This document shows, one piece after another, positions 21,201 through 29,068 of a DNA stretch of 49,206 bases. The DNA is from Deltaproteobacteria bacterium (GTDB taxonomy: Bacteria; Desulfobacterota; DSM-4660; Desulfatiglandales; Desulfatiglandaceae). Each line of letters opens with the position of its first letter. Position 1 is the first letter of the stretch. The stretch lies in contig JAFDGR010000026.1 in assembly GCA_019309145.1 (NCBI GenBank), positions 1 to 49,206 on the forward strand, in the 5' to 3' direction. Both the position numbers and the translations under genes were made by a program. The notes under the pieces were generated by a model. It was given only the letters and a program-made list of their open reading frames with translations, searched no databases and was not told the DNA's origin.

Positions 21201-24070
21201 AAGAAATCGGCTTTATTCCCGATGTACTCCCTCACCTTTCCGTTTGTCTGAGCATCAAGGGACCAGGCCGAAGTTATGGCTATTACTAACCCCCCCGGCT
21301 TGACTGCACTAAGAGACCGGCCAAAGAAATAATTATGGATGCTCCATTTTGAATAGTCGGGGTGGGCCTTATCAGTGATGGGTACATTCCCAAAGGGAAA
21401 GTTGCTGATTACAAGATCCACAGAATTATCGAGCACTCGCTTTGACCGCTCAAAAGGAGCTACCTCAATCTGAGCTTGAGGATAGAGCTTTTGAAATATC
21501 CTGCCGGAGACAGAATCTTTCTCAATGCCATGGAGAATGGATTTGGAGGCTATGTCTTGAGGCATTAAGCCGAAGAAATGACCGACACCCCCGGCTGGCT
21601 CCAGGATCGTGCCGCCCTTGAAGCCAAGTCTGCGGGCAATGTCCCACGTCGCTGTTATAACCGGTCTTGAGGTGTAATGGGCGTTTGTAGTTGAGGCGCG
21701 GGCGCTTTTCCATTCCTCCGCTGTAAGGGCGCCCCCGAGATTAGGATGGAGCTTGTTGCCGTACTTGGCCTTCCACTGGTGGAATCTCTTTAAGGTATCC
21801 GGGGTGAAATACCTGTCTTCGGGTATGTCGCTATGCTTCTCAATGTAGTCGGTGAAGTCCCGGTTGAATACTTTTTGAGCGAAGGCCCCCCACCCAACAT
21901 ATTGAGCGAGGACCTTCTTTTCTTCTCTGGTGGGATTTCTGTTTTCGCTTTCGAGCTTTTTGAGGAGGGCAATGGCCTTTATGTTGGCCTTAATCTTGGA
22001 TTCTGCGCCAGCAGGGGCTAAAACGTCCCCTGCTTCGATAACATGGTTTCGATCTTCCTCCGGTACTTCCTGTTCTCCGGCGGGTCTTCCGCCCAGGCCC
22101 TCACCTTCATTTCCTGCCTGTCGCTCAGGGGCTCCCTCGCCTCCACGTCCCTCGGCGCCACGAGGTTCGACACCAGTTCCTCTATCTGATCCCGTGCCAG
22201 GTTCCCTTGGGCCTCCAGCTTGTCCCAATACTCCTCCGCCTGTTCCACCTTCTTCCTGATCTCGTCGTACAGACCTTGCCGGTCGTCCTGAAACTTCTTC
22301 CAGGTCACCTCCGGTCTGCACATCAGAAGGAACTCCACCCTCTGATTCCACCACGGCCATTCTGTCGGGTCTGCCAGGCTCAACTTCTCCATTGTTTATC
22401 TCCTCTCTGACAAACTTCTCAAAGTACGGCCTACCCTTGGGGGATAGGGCCTTTATAGCCAGCTTGACAAATTCGGCCCCGGATTTCCCCGCAGCCACCA
22501 CCTCGTCCCAGGCTTCTTTCAATAAGGGCCGGATCAGTTCCCACTTTCCTGGGTCAACCTCCTTATCAGATATCGCCCCTTCTTCCCCTAAGATCTGGTT
22601 GATCTGCTTGAACTTGTCTAAGGCGTTGGCGATATGTTGGGCAGCCTCTTCGGCTTTCTGCTTAGGCGCAGCCGGGGCCGCTTCAGGGGGAAGCTCAGGT
22701 GGGGCAGCAGGCTCAATCTCTTTCGCTTGGCGGTCCCATTCGGCAAGCAGATCATCAGCACTCATTTCGACTGCTTTTTTGGGCGGCGCCTTTTCTTCTA
22801 TTTTACCACTTTTCTCGGGAGATGTCAAGAACTTCTCGGCATCCTTGAGGGCTCTGTCAATCGCTTCGGCCCGTGTCCATCTTGCCGGGGCGTCTGGGCC
22901 TTTTTGGTGTCTTACCCCGCCCTCGACCTTCTCAAAATAGAAACCCCCGTTGTCTGCCTGAAGGATTTTATAGTCCACATTCCCGGCCCTTGCAGAGCCC
23001 TTGGTGGTAAGCCCTCTTATAAACTTATCACGGAGCGTTTGGGCAGGCTTCGCCTCGGCCTTCTTTTTAACGGACAGCCCCGCCTTGAAAAACCTGTCTG
23101 CTTTTCCTGCGACCACTCCCGCAACATCGTAATAGGCGTCACTCCCTTTTTTGATCTCGCCTATGTCATCAGCCCATCCTATTTCAAATCCTGCGTCTTC
23201 AAGCTGCTTGACCTTACCGCCTGACAAAATTCCTGTGGCCGCAACCCTTGGGTCTTCCCTGGGGGCTTCTGCTTTAGCCTGTGGCGCCTCCTTCTTCTGT
23301 GAAGCTGTATTTATGAGGGCTTCATCAAAGACAACCGCCCCGTCGTCGGTTTCCACTACGGTCCATCCGTTGGGCTCCATCACCTTATCCCAAACCAACT
23401 GGACAAGGGGCATGTCGTCCCATAGCTCTGCAGAATCCACAATACTGTCAGGGTTGGCAGCTTTTACAAGCTCATCAACATTGCTTTCGCCTTCTTCCTC
23501 CAGGGCGCTCTTTAGGGCTGCCTGGAATTTGGGAGACCCCGCATAAACAACCTTTTCCTCTGGAATTGAGTCTACATCCACCGTATGGTGAAATGCCCCG
23601 TAGGTCCCCTCGTCAACCTTCGTCTGGTCTTCCGCAAACATGGCGAAACCCGCATCGGACATAGGGGATTCGGAATTCGTATATCTATGGTAAACCCTTT
23701 TCGTTTCGGGTTTAGGCTCTTCCTTAACGCCAAAATCCTGTTTGTATCCCTCCCATCTCTTTTTCGCCTCGTTCTCCGAGAATCCTGTAAGCACTTTTTC
23801 ATGTAGTGGACGGCCATAACTCTGGTATCCCTTGCTCTTCACCCTGCTATGGGCAAAAATACCCCATTTGTTACCTTTGGCCTGCAATGAGTAGGTGGTA
23901 TTGGTCTTGGGATCGTAAAAAGTGTCTACTATCTCACTGCCGTAGAACGGCTTTGCCGCAACCGGCCTTTGGGCCAGTGCTTTCTCTGACGAAGGGGCCT
24001 CTTCTCCCCCGCTCAACAACGCCGATATTTGGCTGTGGTATTCCTTGGCGGCCTTGAAATCCTGTTTCAT
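12281..24070 (-). CDS. Giant polyvalent DarB-like protein: methyltransferase, helicase, PRTase, zincin-like, ART-like domains
   Basis: 3929 aa. Approximate order: 1-350 small unassigned globular segments; 350-680 linkers and disordered Gly/Glu/Arg-rich tract; ~690-960 N6-adenine methyltransferase-like, with ILEPAGGVGHFFG at ~827 and the catalytic motif as SNFPFG at ~890; ~1550-2130 SF2/Snf2-like helicase with YGVGTGKTF (~1573), LLIDEAHAY (~1733), ATGTPISN (~1788) and EQRNGRIIRQGN (~2069); coiled coils; ~2440-2640 phosphoribosyltransferase with YILVDDVVTQGGTF (~2566); ~2710-2850 second SAM-binding-like fold (NIDIGGGRYD); ~2965-3010 zincin-like HELFH with a downstream Glu; ~3078-3335 ADP-ribosyltransferase-like (GTGEGVHAFGWGHYFSE); then helical polyvalent-associated segments. 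Proteins of this class are packaged, injected and protect phage or plasmid DNA, as with DarB of P1. The C-terminus is broken (see the two fragments). Confidence 0.88.
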   Translation of the reverse strand: MKQDFKAAKEYHSQISALLSGGEEAPSSEKALAQRPVAAKPFYGSEIVDTFYDPKTNTTYSLQAKGNKWGIFAHSRVKSKGYQSYGRPLHEKVLTGFSENEAKKRWEGYKQDFGVKEEPKPETKRVYHRYTNSESPMSDAGFAMFAEDQTKVDEGTYGAFHHTVDVDSIPEEKVVYAGSPKFQAALKSALEEEGESNVDELVKAANPDSIVDSAELWDDMPLVQLVWDKVMEPNGWTVVETDDGAVVFDEALINTASQKKEAPQAKAEAPREDPRVAATGILSGGKVKQLEDAGFEIGWADDIGEIKKGSDAYYDVAGVVAGKADRFFKAGLSVKKKAEAKPAQTLRDKFIRGLTTKGSARAGNVDYKILQADNGGFYFEKVEGGVRHQKGPDAPARWTRAEAIDRALKDAEKFLTSPEKSGKIEEKAPPKKAVEMSADDLLAEWDRQAKEIEPAAPPELPPEAAPAAPKQKAEEAAQHIANALDKFKQINQILGEEGAISDKEVDPGKWELIRPLLKEAWDEVVAAGKSGAEFVKLAIKALSPKGRPYFEKFVREEINNGEVEPGRPDRMAVVESEGGVPSDVQTGGDLEEVSGRPARSVRRDQEEGGTGGGVLGQAGGPREPGTGSDRGTGVEPRGAEGRGGEGAPERQAGNEGEGLGGRPAGEQEVPEEDRNHVIEAGDVLAPAGAESKIKANIKAIALLKKLESENRNPTREEKKVLAQYVGWGAFAQKVFNRDFTDYIEKHSDIPEDRYFTPDTLKRFHQWKAKYGNKLHPNLGGALTAEEWKSARASTTNAHYTSRPVITATWDIARRLGFKGGTILEPAGGVGHFFGLMPQDIASKSILHGIEKDSVSGRIFQKLYPQAQIEVAPFERSKRVLDNSVDLVISNFPFGNVPITDKAHPDYSKWSIHNYFFGRSLSAVKPGGLVIAITSAWSLDAQTNGKVREYIGNKADFLGAIRLPNTAFKANAGTEVVTDIVILRKKAGGEQGLSNPFRTTEKLIITAEDKQVVKKYEDAREAKKVADRLKATRSMTKKQKDEIKLQKAIAKEELAKARKAYGELYAVNEYFVAHPEMVLGKHSKGGSMWAANTYTVEPTGNLEEQLKKAKDALPENVVNTSAELTAPPQPERWAGEGAKEGTLTIEDGEVLLVKNGRLVAPYYRNSAGKKMVVAGKRLTRLRHYLAVRETARTLIDRMAEPDATNEEIASLQRELNRAYDRFTSKYKHFHSPGNSFIRKTDNDFAIVSSLEIVRKKDLALGLKTTTVKKADIFTKRTIYPFVEPDSAKNLEDAVSQSIIYRGKIDPARIATLLGGMDVKKVVQDIVEGGHGFVDPDTGMVVPAAAYLSGNVKRKLRIAKAAATQNPQYKPNIKALEKVIPADLDIEFINFRLGSTWLPGECVADFLRDVLDLTDATSTGKLTVEQVVTDETSRWHITNVGNTSNAKNTRTWGVPNHFTGAELVEAALNFKRPKAMEQDPDTKKKYENKERSKEARLKSEELNAEFVRWAKSHERWADELAAIYNEEKNGTVLQKRTEPNIDYYPNASHAVKLRSHQKIAVSRGLQESVLLAYGVGTGKTFIYITLSQEMKRIGTARKPMIVVHNSTIDQYRESFATLYPGAKVLIPAADERNSAQRKRLLASIATGDWDAVVIPQSFFDRIANDPQREAAYVEERIAELEAEIERAREEDDSEWTVKDVENLVEKKRQQLDALLDRAKDEELYFEQLGVDALLIDEAHAYKRSEFITKLSRLKGIDTGSAQRSTSLLLKAGWIREKTGGKNIILATGTPISNTMAELWTMTRYVRPDLLEEYGVSRFDDFAGAFGEVVEGIEETASGFKEVERFAKYVNGPELLTMFFSGADVRLTKDAGLNLPKVEGGKPTPVVTEKSPELSAVINQIVQRWRAWENLGGREKARQRHVPLQLYGLAKKAAIDLRLIDPDYYKFDPNSKVGRAVEKIAEVWEETKERRSTQIVFLDLFHESGDTKGFNLHRDIRDRLIAKGIPANEIVLFGEISEKKQEQVKDKIRSGEIRVVIGSTGKLGIGVDIARKLIAAHHLNVPDRPMDIEQRNGRIIRQGNENSSVRIFHYMTKDTLDSVMFDRLGKKQRFADQVLSGDIEGREFDDPFSEEQASFAEFAAAASGEAGKLLFEKNDLIAKEHKYRVAESAHIRQISEARRDIKRIPDEIRQKEARRREQEDLRGILNKAFPEGTPETITYKGSDLPKKEFLKRIQEDIESEKARLKKRFEGMTFGKYREILEKKGLSSWAEFAHSIFAKAGPIDIEITLQLATNHDGEAKPSAKIEFIRTNAEQSAPPIIRLPRFAFNLNGKFLHWEAMQNIPARFTKALNTAVGRVSATIERLNADIEDARKYLKELEHIVQQKFKYSKELNETRRRIREIDAELIKLNREAQDREAEALEAAVAPGITKLSIANVRPWPKDFPHVLQHTTAAKLKRHPDYDAAKAGDTEAAARVAMDLTNKEKAKELGRKYPNAVLAPVIAMEEGGINKLPLLLAKAISKVSGLPVDLELYQANFVGRTKKTGLQRLLTIVKFGGKVKAKEYILVDDVVTQGGTFAEQRHYIENDGGKVVATTSFGTAQYGAKLAVTPESIAAIERRFGRAETEALLREYDIAGALEALTQGQAQQILKFSSLNNLRNRIVEEGYEAVFPPGGQAPSGLRINRPAISQAISSAWTSLNQIPGIFKRIRWAPGTVNIDIGGGRYDKATNFLEERGVTNLVYDPYNRSPEFNEDVVKKLRDRLADTATVANVLNVIAERPARLDVIRQTAKGLKPDGVAYFQIHEGNGSGKGKATTKGWQNNRKAAEYLDEVKTRFADVSRSGNVITAKNPIKTPDMNAWETPEGEVFFNYGNFIAKVREANPEGLEWLRKQILSWLKGPLPKEALERLSAHLVADIAIKGRSVAKTKADWRKLNVGSNAPIMGATTITPLQAIIELSYNFDDPTIERTTRHELFHLAMRWLLPEQDYQLILKAFDGNEEAAAEAFADFAIANNKKGLSAAVIKLFRRLRLALKRVRAGLQGKGFRVAEDVFRDLLGGKYAMLPEGERIARHVGGSPDIRYQVAAWQGGPREVVGGYSNEFLGTGEGVHAFGWGHYFSELEDIAKFYATALAPKPKVLLDGEPYNNGTYSAILPDLFRDATSKDDVVRSLYSDYGKLKDIDKDYADKILDIAKKVKNGRITVAGKPRHFHKVTIHKGKDPSEYTWLDWDKKVPDNIIQKVLSQAKTEFGEKLTIDEFDLRGLDGHSLYYHLTQEIADAYNRKAGVDITRPSYKEASLFLLRAGIDGIRYPAGSLSGMETDAKNYVVFDPNAVTIEEHTAFSLASNDEAERRARAYLDAFIAKHGGDDDLRADVEEEADRFDEAHRKDALDAWDTIRNLKAVKGAYKEGRPDTTAWERLLSVPSHYFHRVPALGRVFEDALRKADNQHMILDQITMSPDGDYYTTILDELRKQDPAEYKKLKKYLKHCDQNQIGYRISQDEESGAWRLHDKKNPELILGTYKTEQAAVDAMIDREVADYRESGRTEQAAEALRAARRITTNGFNILIQSMRTLIEDFQQANMELPSDYIYVQGEAVQVNLKTALAQMGDMRGYYMPRIRKPGRYTVRVKKKGANPILRRFDLKTTAEIWAARKKSQGYTVVSIEKSRDMPEDVFEMAKEVIAQQAIINEALERMDRSHKKIDDKELKKITEGAKVLFAKGLVEQVANIIKGRGVRMHMIRRVEATGTDVWEGYEEDPTTALAKYAQGLAGGESKKIMARDMLLHFTGTDISWGKFKQDNPEAEYKDYLKFVKDRGVDAVDQKNAFRDGKSYMAEMLRNDEAVDRLIGTIKGVAVLKYLGGRVSAPLVNLTALATSVPACMNGFGDIPLHKTLKYLGQAMDAYWEWRFEDKTKLDPEIVKVLRQARHGTRLSTTQ

Positions 24071-24081
24071 CAGGCTCAGGA

Positions 24082-26859
24082 TTAGCGGAGGTGTTCGTAT
24101 TGGCTAATCAGGCGTTGAAGTTTTTCGGGAGCGTATTTAACGGCGGCTGCTATGGAATCATCGGGGTGGACCTTACCGGAAAGCTCGCCTGAAATCAGCC
24201 TCCCGACACGATCCATTTTCTCCTTAATATATCCCCAATCGGGGTCTGACTTCTGAAACTCCCGTATGATGTCCCCGGCCCCTTCCAGGTCGTAGCGTGG
24301 GGAATTTGCCCGGTCCCAATCCTCATGCACGGTCTTTTCCGGGTAGGCGTCCTGGTAGTCCCTCGGCTTTAGCTTGCCTGCGTCCTGACGCCAGGGTTCA
24401 GACTGCCGACCTTCAACAAATTTACCCTTTTTTCCATGCAGAGCCCCACGGAGACGTTGAAACGGTGTTGGCCCCATATCAGGTGTTGGTTCTGGCTTTT
24501 CAACGATCCTGGACGGCCTGACGCCCTCCTGCGGGGTGCCTTCGGCAAGGGTTTCTACCGTTCCACCTGACCTGGGTTCGCCAGGCATCAGTCTTTTAGC
24601 CTCACGGTCGGCCCGTTCCCTGTCCCACTGGACAAGGAAATTCTCGTCTTCCTGGGAAAGCTCCTCCCAGGCCCGCTCAATATCTACTTCGGGGATGTTT
24701 TCGTCTTCGAGGATGGCCCGGAACTCTTCTTCTGAGATTCCAAGCTCCTCTGATACTGCGCCAATAGCTTCTCCTTCAGCCTCTTTGCGAAAAAGGGCCG
24801 CAGCTTCCGTAATTGGTCCGGCGTATACGTCTTCATCCTTCAGCACCTCCAGCATGATCTTGTATTCTTCAAGGGGCATATCCTTAATAAGGGATGGGTC
24901 AGCCTCAATCTGGGCGGCGTACTTCATGTAATCGGCGTTGCGCTGATCTTCTGCGGCGATTAGGGCATCGTGCCACATTGCAGCCATGCCGGTCCCGGCC
25001 CCTATGTCGCCAAGGTCTGCCCCTGCAAGCCCCCGCTCAATGGCTTCGGCGGCTTTGTGGCGGTCCCAGCCATATCTTTTCTGGTTCTCCCTAAACCAAT
25101 CGGGAAGGTCGGCAGTCGCACCAATGACACGCCTGGTAGTCGAATCGTAATCCGGTTCGAGCCAATACCTCCTACCCCTTTGGCCGTAGTGCAACTGGTC
25201 TGCAAATTGTCTGAGATACGGTGCAAGGCCCTCTAAGCCGTACACCGCTGAAAGCTCGCTTCTTTCCTGGAGATCTCGCTTGAAGGCCTCCTTGAACTCA
25301 ATAGACCGTCTATATCTCTCCTCAAGATTGGTCTGGGCTATTCGCTTTTGCTCTTCGTCCTTAGCTGCCTCGATGAGTACCTTTGCCGATTCCCTTGCGC
25401 TGTTAAGCGGCGGGGTGGCTATATCTGTCAGCGGGATCGGTTCGCCCTCTCCCTGCGGGGCTTCCATCCGGTTTTTCTCAGCGTCCCGTAGATATAGGCC
25501 CTCTTCCGTTTCCCAAGGAGGCCCTTCCGGGCCGCCCGTCGTTTCAGTTCCTTCTCCAATTCCTCTGGCATCTTGCATACTCCTTTCCGCCCGCCTTATA
25601 ACATGCTCAGAAATAATATGGTTGAGGTCCGGCGTAAGCTCCGGCCGGAGCTTCTTCATGGCCTCCACGTCGGCAATCCCGAGCGTGCCGTCAGCCAGGT
25701 CATTACGGAGCGAGTCGAGCAACACGGGGCGTAGGATATCCACCCTCTTTTCCCCTGCCCGCTCAGGCATGTTTACCTCTGTCAGACCTGCCATGCCGCC
25801 GCCGGTCACTGCGGCAGGTCCCATGACCGTTAAGGCCGATTTCAGGGAGTCAATGAACATCTCCTTAACATTGCCCGGAAGTTCCTGCCCTGTAAGAATC
25901 TTGGCAAGCAGTTTCGCAGAAACCTCCGCCGGTTCCTCAGCCCCTTCCGTGATTCCCTCGGTGAAGGCTGCGCCGCCCACCTTCATCAGCTTCGCAACCA
26001 ACCCTTCCCCTGCCTTTGCAAGGATTTTTTCCATTGATATAGTGTTTAAGGCTATCACCGCCCCAAACATGCCTTCGGCTGCACGTGCCGCCTCCTCTTC
26101 GTTACCGGTCTGCGCTAAAACGTCCTGGTACGTCTGCGTGGCTTCGAGACCTGAACCTATCGCCCCGCCAACAAGCGCAGCCCCTATTTCCGACAGACCT
26201 TCCAGGATATGAGGGGCCAATTTCGCAGCGGACCCGATCTGCCTTATCATGTTCAAAGAGGTCATGCCTGCGCCGGCCTGGACCCCCAATTGAGTCCCCA
26301 TGCGTCCTATCTGGAACAGCCACCAGACGGGGTCCTTTAGGATCTCGGGGTTATCCCATACGTTCTTGCCACGATATTCCGGCGCTTCCTGGAACGGCTG
26401 CCCAACCTCTTGCCAATAGGAGTAGGCTTCACGGCCCATGCGCTCCCATTCGGCTCCCAGGTCTGCCATGGTTTTTCCGCCACCAATAGGGATGCGCTTC
26501 TCAAGCCAGCCGCCTTTCATCCTGGCCCCGAGATATTGCAGCCCGGTCCCCACAGACCCGGCCATTTCGGGAAAGGCCCCTACAACGCCCTTGCCGAACT
26601 CCTTCGCACCCTTCTTGCCCGCCTGCGACAGCCAAAGGGCAAGGCCGCCAACGCCCGGAACACGATCAGAGAAGGGGGGCGGTTCGGGGACCTCCTCTAC
26701 GGCGGCTATACTCTCCCAGGTCAACCCGTGGGGCAGTTCCGGCTCCTCCGTCGGCGGGGCGGTCGGCCCACGGTCGATCATGGCGATATCGTCCCATGAT
26801 ATCCCTTCGGGGAGACTGAGCCGGTCCTTCTTGTCGTCCTCTAACGCCGAGAAACCCAT
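24082..26859 (-). CDS. Putative internal virion protein upstream of the polyvalent protein
   Basis: A 925-aa protein. It opens with two copies of a short motif, LPEGISWDDIAMI and LPHGLTWESIAAV, ~25 residues apart, which may be partner-binding or packaging tags. Residues ~65-120 and ~180-270 hold long Gly/Ala-rich amphipathic or membrane-active helices (GVQAGAGMTSLNMIRQIGSA). The remainder is charged and helical, with no catalytic motif I can name. Gene order between coiled-coil virion proteins and the giant polyvalent protein, plus membrane-active helices, suggests an ejected protein that helps DNA and its cargo cross the envelope, as podovirus internal proteins do. The role is inferred. Confidence 0.6.
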   Translation of the reverse strand: MGFSALEDDKKDRLSLPEGISWDDIAMIDRGPTAPPTEEPELPHGLTWESIAAVEEVPEPPPFSDRVPGVGGLALWLSQAGKKGAKEFGKGVVGAFPEMAGSVGTGLQYLGARMKGGWLEKRIPIGGGKTMADLGAEWERMGREAYSYWQEVGQPFQEAPEYRGKNVWDNPEILKDPVWWLFQIGRMGTQLGVQAGAGMTSLNMIRQIGSAAKLAPHILEGLSEIGAALVGGAIGSGLEATQTYQDVLAQTGNEEEAARAAEGMFGAVIALNTISMEKILAKAGEGLVAKLMKVGGAAFTEGITEGAEEPAEVSAKLLAKILTGQELPGNVKEMFIDSLKSALTVMGPAAVTGGGMAGLTEVNMPERAGEKRVDILRPVLLDSLRNDLADGTLGIADVEAMKKLRPELTPDLNHIISEHVIRRAERSMQDARGIGEGTETTGGPEGPPWETEEGLYLRDAEKNRMEAPQGEGEPIPLTDIATPPLNSARESAKVLIEAAKDEEQKRIAQTNLEERYRRSIEFKEAFKRDLQERSELSAVYGLEGLAPYLRQFADQLHYGQRGRRYWLEPDYDSTTRRVIGATADLPDWFRENQKRYGWDRHKAAEAIERGLAGADLGDIGAGTGMAAMWHDALIAAEDQRNADYMKYAAQIEADPSLIKDMPLEEYKIMLEVLKDEDVYAGPITEAAALFRKEAEGEAIGAVSEELGISEEEFRAILEDENIPEVDIERAWEELSQEDENFLVQWDRERADREAKRLMPGEPRSGGTVETLAEGTPQEGVRPSRIVEKPEPTPDMGPTPFQRLRGALHGKKGKFVEGRQSEPWRQDAGKLKPRDYQDAYPEKTVHEDWDRANSPRYDLEGAGDIIREFQKSDPDWGYIKEKMDRVGRLISGELSGKVHPDDSIAAAVKYAPEKLQRLISQYEHLR

Positions 26860-27681
26860 TTATCTACCTCCAGCCATTTCCCTTGCCCTACGCCTGTATG
26901 CCTCCTGCTGTTCGGGTGTGAGGCTGTTCCACCATTGAATTTGTGCAGGGGTCCAGCTTGAGGGGACGTTGAAAGTCTTCCGTTTTGGAGGAGAGGTGGC
27001 CCCCTCATTGGAGGAAGTAGGCGCCCCAGGGACACTCTGGAACTTCAGCGGCTTTCCACCATAGAATGTCTGGACCCCTCTCGTTTCGCCCATGTCGTCC
27101 TCAATCGGGACGTAGTGGTACATGCCGGCCTTTGCCGCTGTCATGGCGGGGCCTTCCGGCCCAAACCGGAGGGTAGCCTCTTTTTCCCTGGCTGCTGTTT
27201 GTAACTTGGTGGCATCAAGGAGACCTCTGGCCCTGATACCGGCCGCCTTTGTGGTTGCCCTGGCACCTATTTTCGCAGCCTCTTTTGTAGCTCCCGCCCT
27301 GATCCTGGCGGCACCAGTAGTAGCGCCAGCGCCTATCCCCGCCACTTTCTCAGCGGACCTATAACCCTCTTTCCTCATCAGAACGTCAGACCTTAATCGT
27401 TCCCTTTCAAGGCCGCCCTTCCCGTACTTCCCGTATAAGGCACGGGCAGCCTTCTTTTGAGTCATAGCGTTCATGTCCTGCGCTGTTGGCTGTGAACCAG
27501 ACATCACACCGAAACGCCCTGCGGTCGGCCCAGGGGTATAGTCAACAACCGGCTGCGCCCTTGTTGCAGCCTGCACCCGCTTTAGCAGTAATTGACGGGC
27601 CTTTTGACGGAACCCCCTGTCTTCCAAGTCCTGCAATGGGGACCGTCCCATTCCATAATTTGTTGGCAGCGTCATGCGCAT
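26860..27681 (-). CDS. Ala/Gly/Arg-rich putative internal virion protein
   Basis: The track starts at a TTG that is part of the ribosome site. The real start is ATG 27681 (MRMTLPTNYGMG) behind GGAGGTGATCGTA, giving 273 aa. Residues ~110-165 are an imperfect repeat of about eight residues (AGATKEAAKIGARATTKAAG), basic and amphipathic. The C-terminus (SSWTPAQIQWWNSLTPEQQE) resembles endings of other phage structural proteins. There are no cysteines, signal peptide or enzyme motif. Position in the ejection-protein block suggests a packaged or internal protein. Confidence 0.55.
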   Translation of the reverse strand: MRMTLPTNYGMGRSPLQDLEDRGFRQKARQLLLKRVQAATRAQPVVDYTPGPTAGRFGVMSGSQPTAQDMNAMTQKKAARALYGKYGKGGLERERLRSDVLMRKEGYRSAEKVAGIGAGATTGAARIRAGATKEAAKIGARATTKAAGIRARGLLDATKLQTAAREKEATLRFGPEGPAMTAAKAGMYHYVPIEDDMGETRGVQTFYGGKPLKFQSVPGAPTSSNEGATSPPKRKTFNVPSSWTPAQIQWWNSLTPEQQEAYRRRAREMAGGR

Positions 27682-27696
27682 TACGATCACCTCCAA

Positions 27697-29064
27697 TTAT
27701 TGTATGTAAGGTTTCATCTTACTGGTCGAACCGTCCCCGTAGAAGTCCACCGGGACAATAACCCACTCTCTTGTCAGGGTATCTCCCGTGCCGAGATTTT
27801 TCAGGTCTTCAAAAGAGAACGAAGGGTTGCCGCCATCCCATTTTTTCAGTAGGCCCACCCTTTCCCCCTCCTCGTATTCCAGGAAATCAGAACTCTTACA
27901 CCAGATAGTCTCCGTCTTGACCCTGACCTTGTATCTCGCCCCGACTTCGCCACGATAGGCCGCAGCGTAGTCGCCTTCTTCAACGATTTCGATTATTACA
28001 CCGCTCGTATAGTAGGCCGTCTCCACCCAATGCCCGGCAAACAACTTGGGAGCGTTGACATTGTGCCACCAGGCATGAAGCAGCCATGGCTTTGCAAGGA
28101 GGGCTACAAATTCCCCGGGGACTATCAACGTAGAGTCCTCCGGTATCCAATATCTTAACCATGTTTGGATCTTTATTTGCGGATCTTCATCGCCAAAGCC
28201 TGCAGAAGGATACTCCACATTGTCGGATACAATCTTGTAAGCCTTGTCAACCAATAATTCCCCAGGGATATCAAGCGACGAAGACCCCGTAGCATACGGG
28301 GGGACCAGTGCGTCTCCAACTTCAGGCGGTAAGGCCGGATGGACGCTGCCCGCCACAGGCGACTTTACAGCGGATTCCGTAGTAATGGTGATCTTCCACA
28401 TCACGCCAAACGGGCCGCACGGGAAAGCGATATAACCTATACCCCCAGAAAAACCGTCAACCCCTGGATTGACGGCGCTGCCAGTGTCTGAGCGGTAAAG
28501 CTCATATCGGGCTTCTTTCACAGTAGGCTCTTTTGGCCCCGGCTCCGTTTTCGTCAGTGGCCTTACACTGGGTGTGTCGCCTGCGCCTGCACTCGGAAGT
28601 ACGTCATCTATTGGCTGGTCAAGGGGGACTATTCCAGAATATACCCCCAGGAAATCGGAGAGGCTATCTAAACCGTCGTCCACGCTAACGTCACCAAACT
28701 TGAGAGTATTTCCGGCCTTGGCCAAATACCAAACATCGTATGCTATCGGGGCGCTCACTTTCAGTCTTACCGGATCATCGGTGCCCATATTCATTTCAGC
28801 GCCAAACCCGACGGCGCCTTTCCCGTCACCCATTCCGGCTATATCTATCACGGTTTCAGCGGGCGCAAACATGAGGCGGTCGGCCCTTATATGGGCGCCG
28901 ATTACATCTAAAAGGGCCTGCTTTCTGGCGACAGTCATGCCAACAATATCAGTGCCCATTGCCGGTTTATCAGCAAGCCTCTTCAGTAGGTCCTCATACT
29001 CATTGAATGAGCCAAGAGCCTCTCTCAATTCTTCTTCTGATACGGCAAGAAATTGATACGCCAT
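27697..29064 (-). CDS. Hypothetical virion-associated protein, 455 aa
   Basis: I do not recognise this family. The first ~60 residues are helical and charged (VSEEELREALGSFNEYEDLL). A beta-rich globular part follows with many Pro/Gly turns. A central Pro-rich linker lies near 165-195, and the C-terminal half is again beta-rich with many tryptophans (WLLHAWWHNVN). It lies directly downstream of two coiled-coil proteins and upstream of the internal protein genes, so a tail or tail-tip structural role is likely. The ribosome site is weak (GAGCTAAGAAA). Confidence 0.5.
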   Translation of the reverse strand: MAYQFLAVSEEELREALGSFNEYEDLLKRLADKPAMGTDIVGMTVARKQALLDVIGAHIRADRLMFAPAETVIDIAGMGDGKGAVGFGAEMNMGTDDPVRLKVSAPIAYDVWYLAKAGNTLKFGDVSVDDGLDSLSDFLGVYSGIVPLDQPIDDVLPSAGAGDTPSVRPLTKTEPGPKEPTVKEARYELYRSDTGSAVNPGVDGFSGGIGYIAFPCGPFGVMWKITITTESAVKSPVAGSVHPALPPEVGDALVPPYATGSSSLDIPGELLVDKAYKIVSDNVEYPSAGFGDEDPQIKIQTWLRYWIPEDSTLIVPGEFVALLAKPWLLHAWWHNVNAPKLFAGHWVETAYYTSGVIIEIVEEGDYAAAYRGEVGARYKVRVKTETIWCKSSDFLEYEEGERVGLLKKWDGGNPSFSFEDLKNLGTGDTLTREWVIVPVDFYGDGSTSKMKPYIQ

Positions 29065-29068
29065 TTTC

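Noticed and set aside
25280-26212. 310-aa plus-strand ORF
   Set aside because: It lies wholly antisense to the 925-aa virion protein. Its Ser/Pro/Arg-rich composition is that of a shadow frame.
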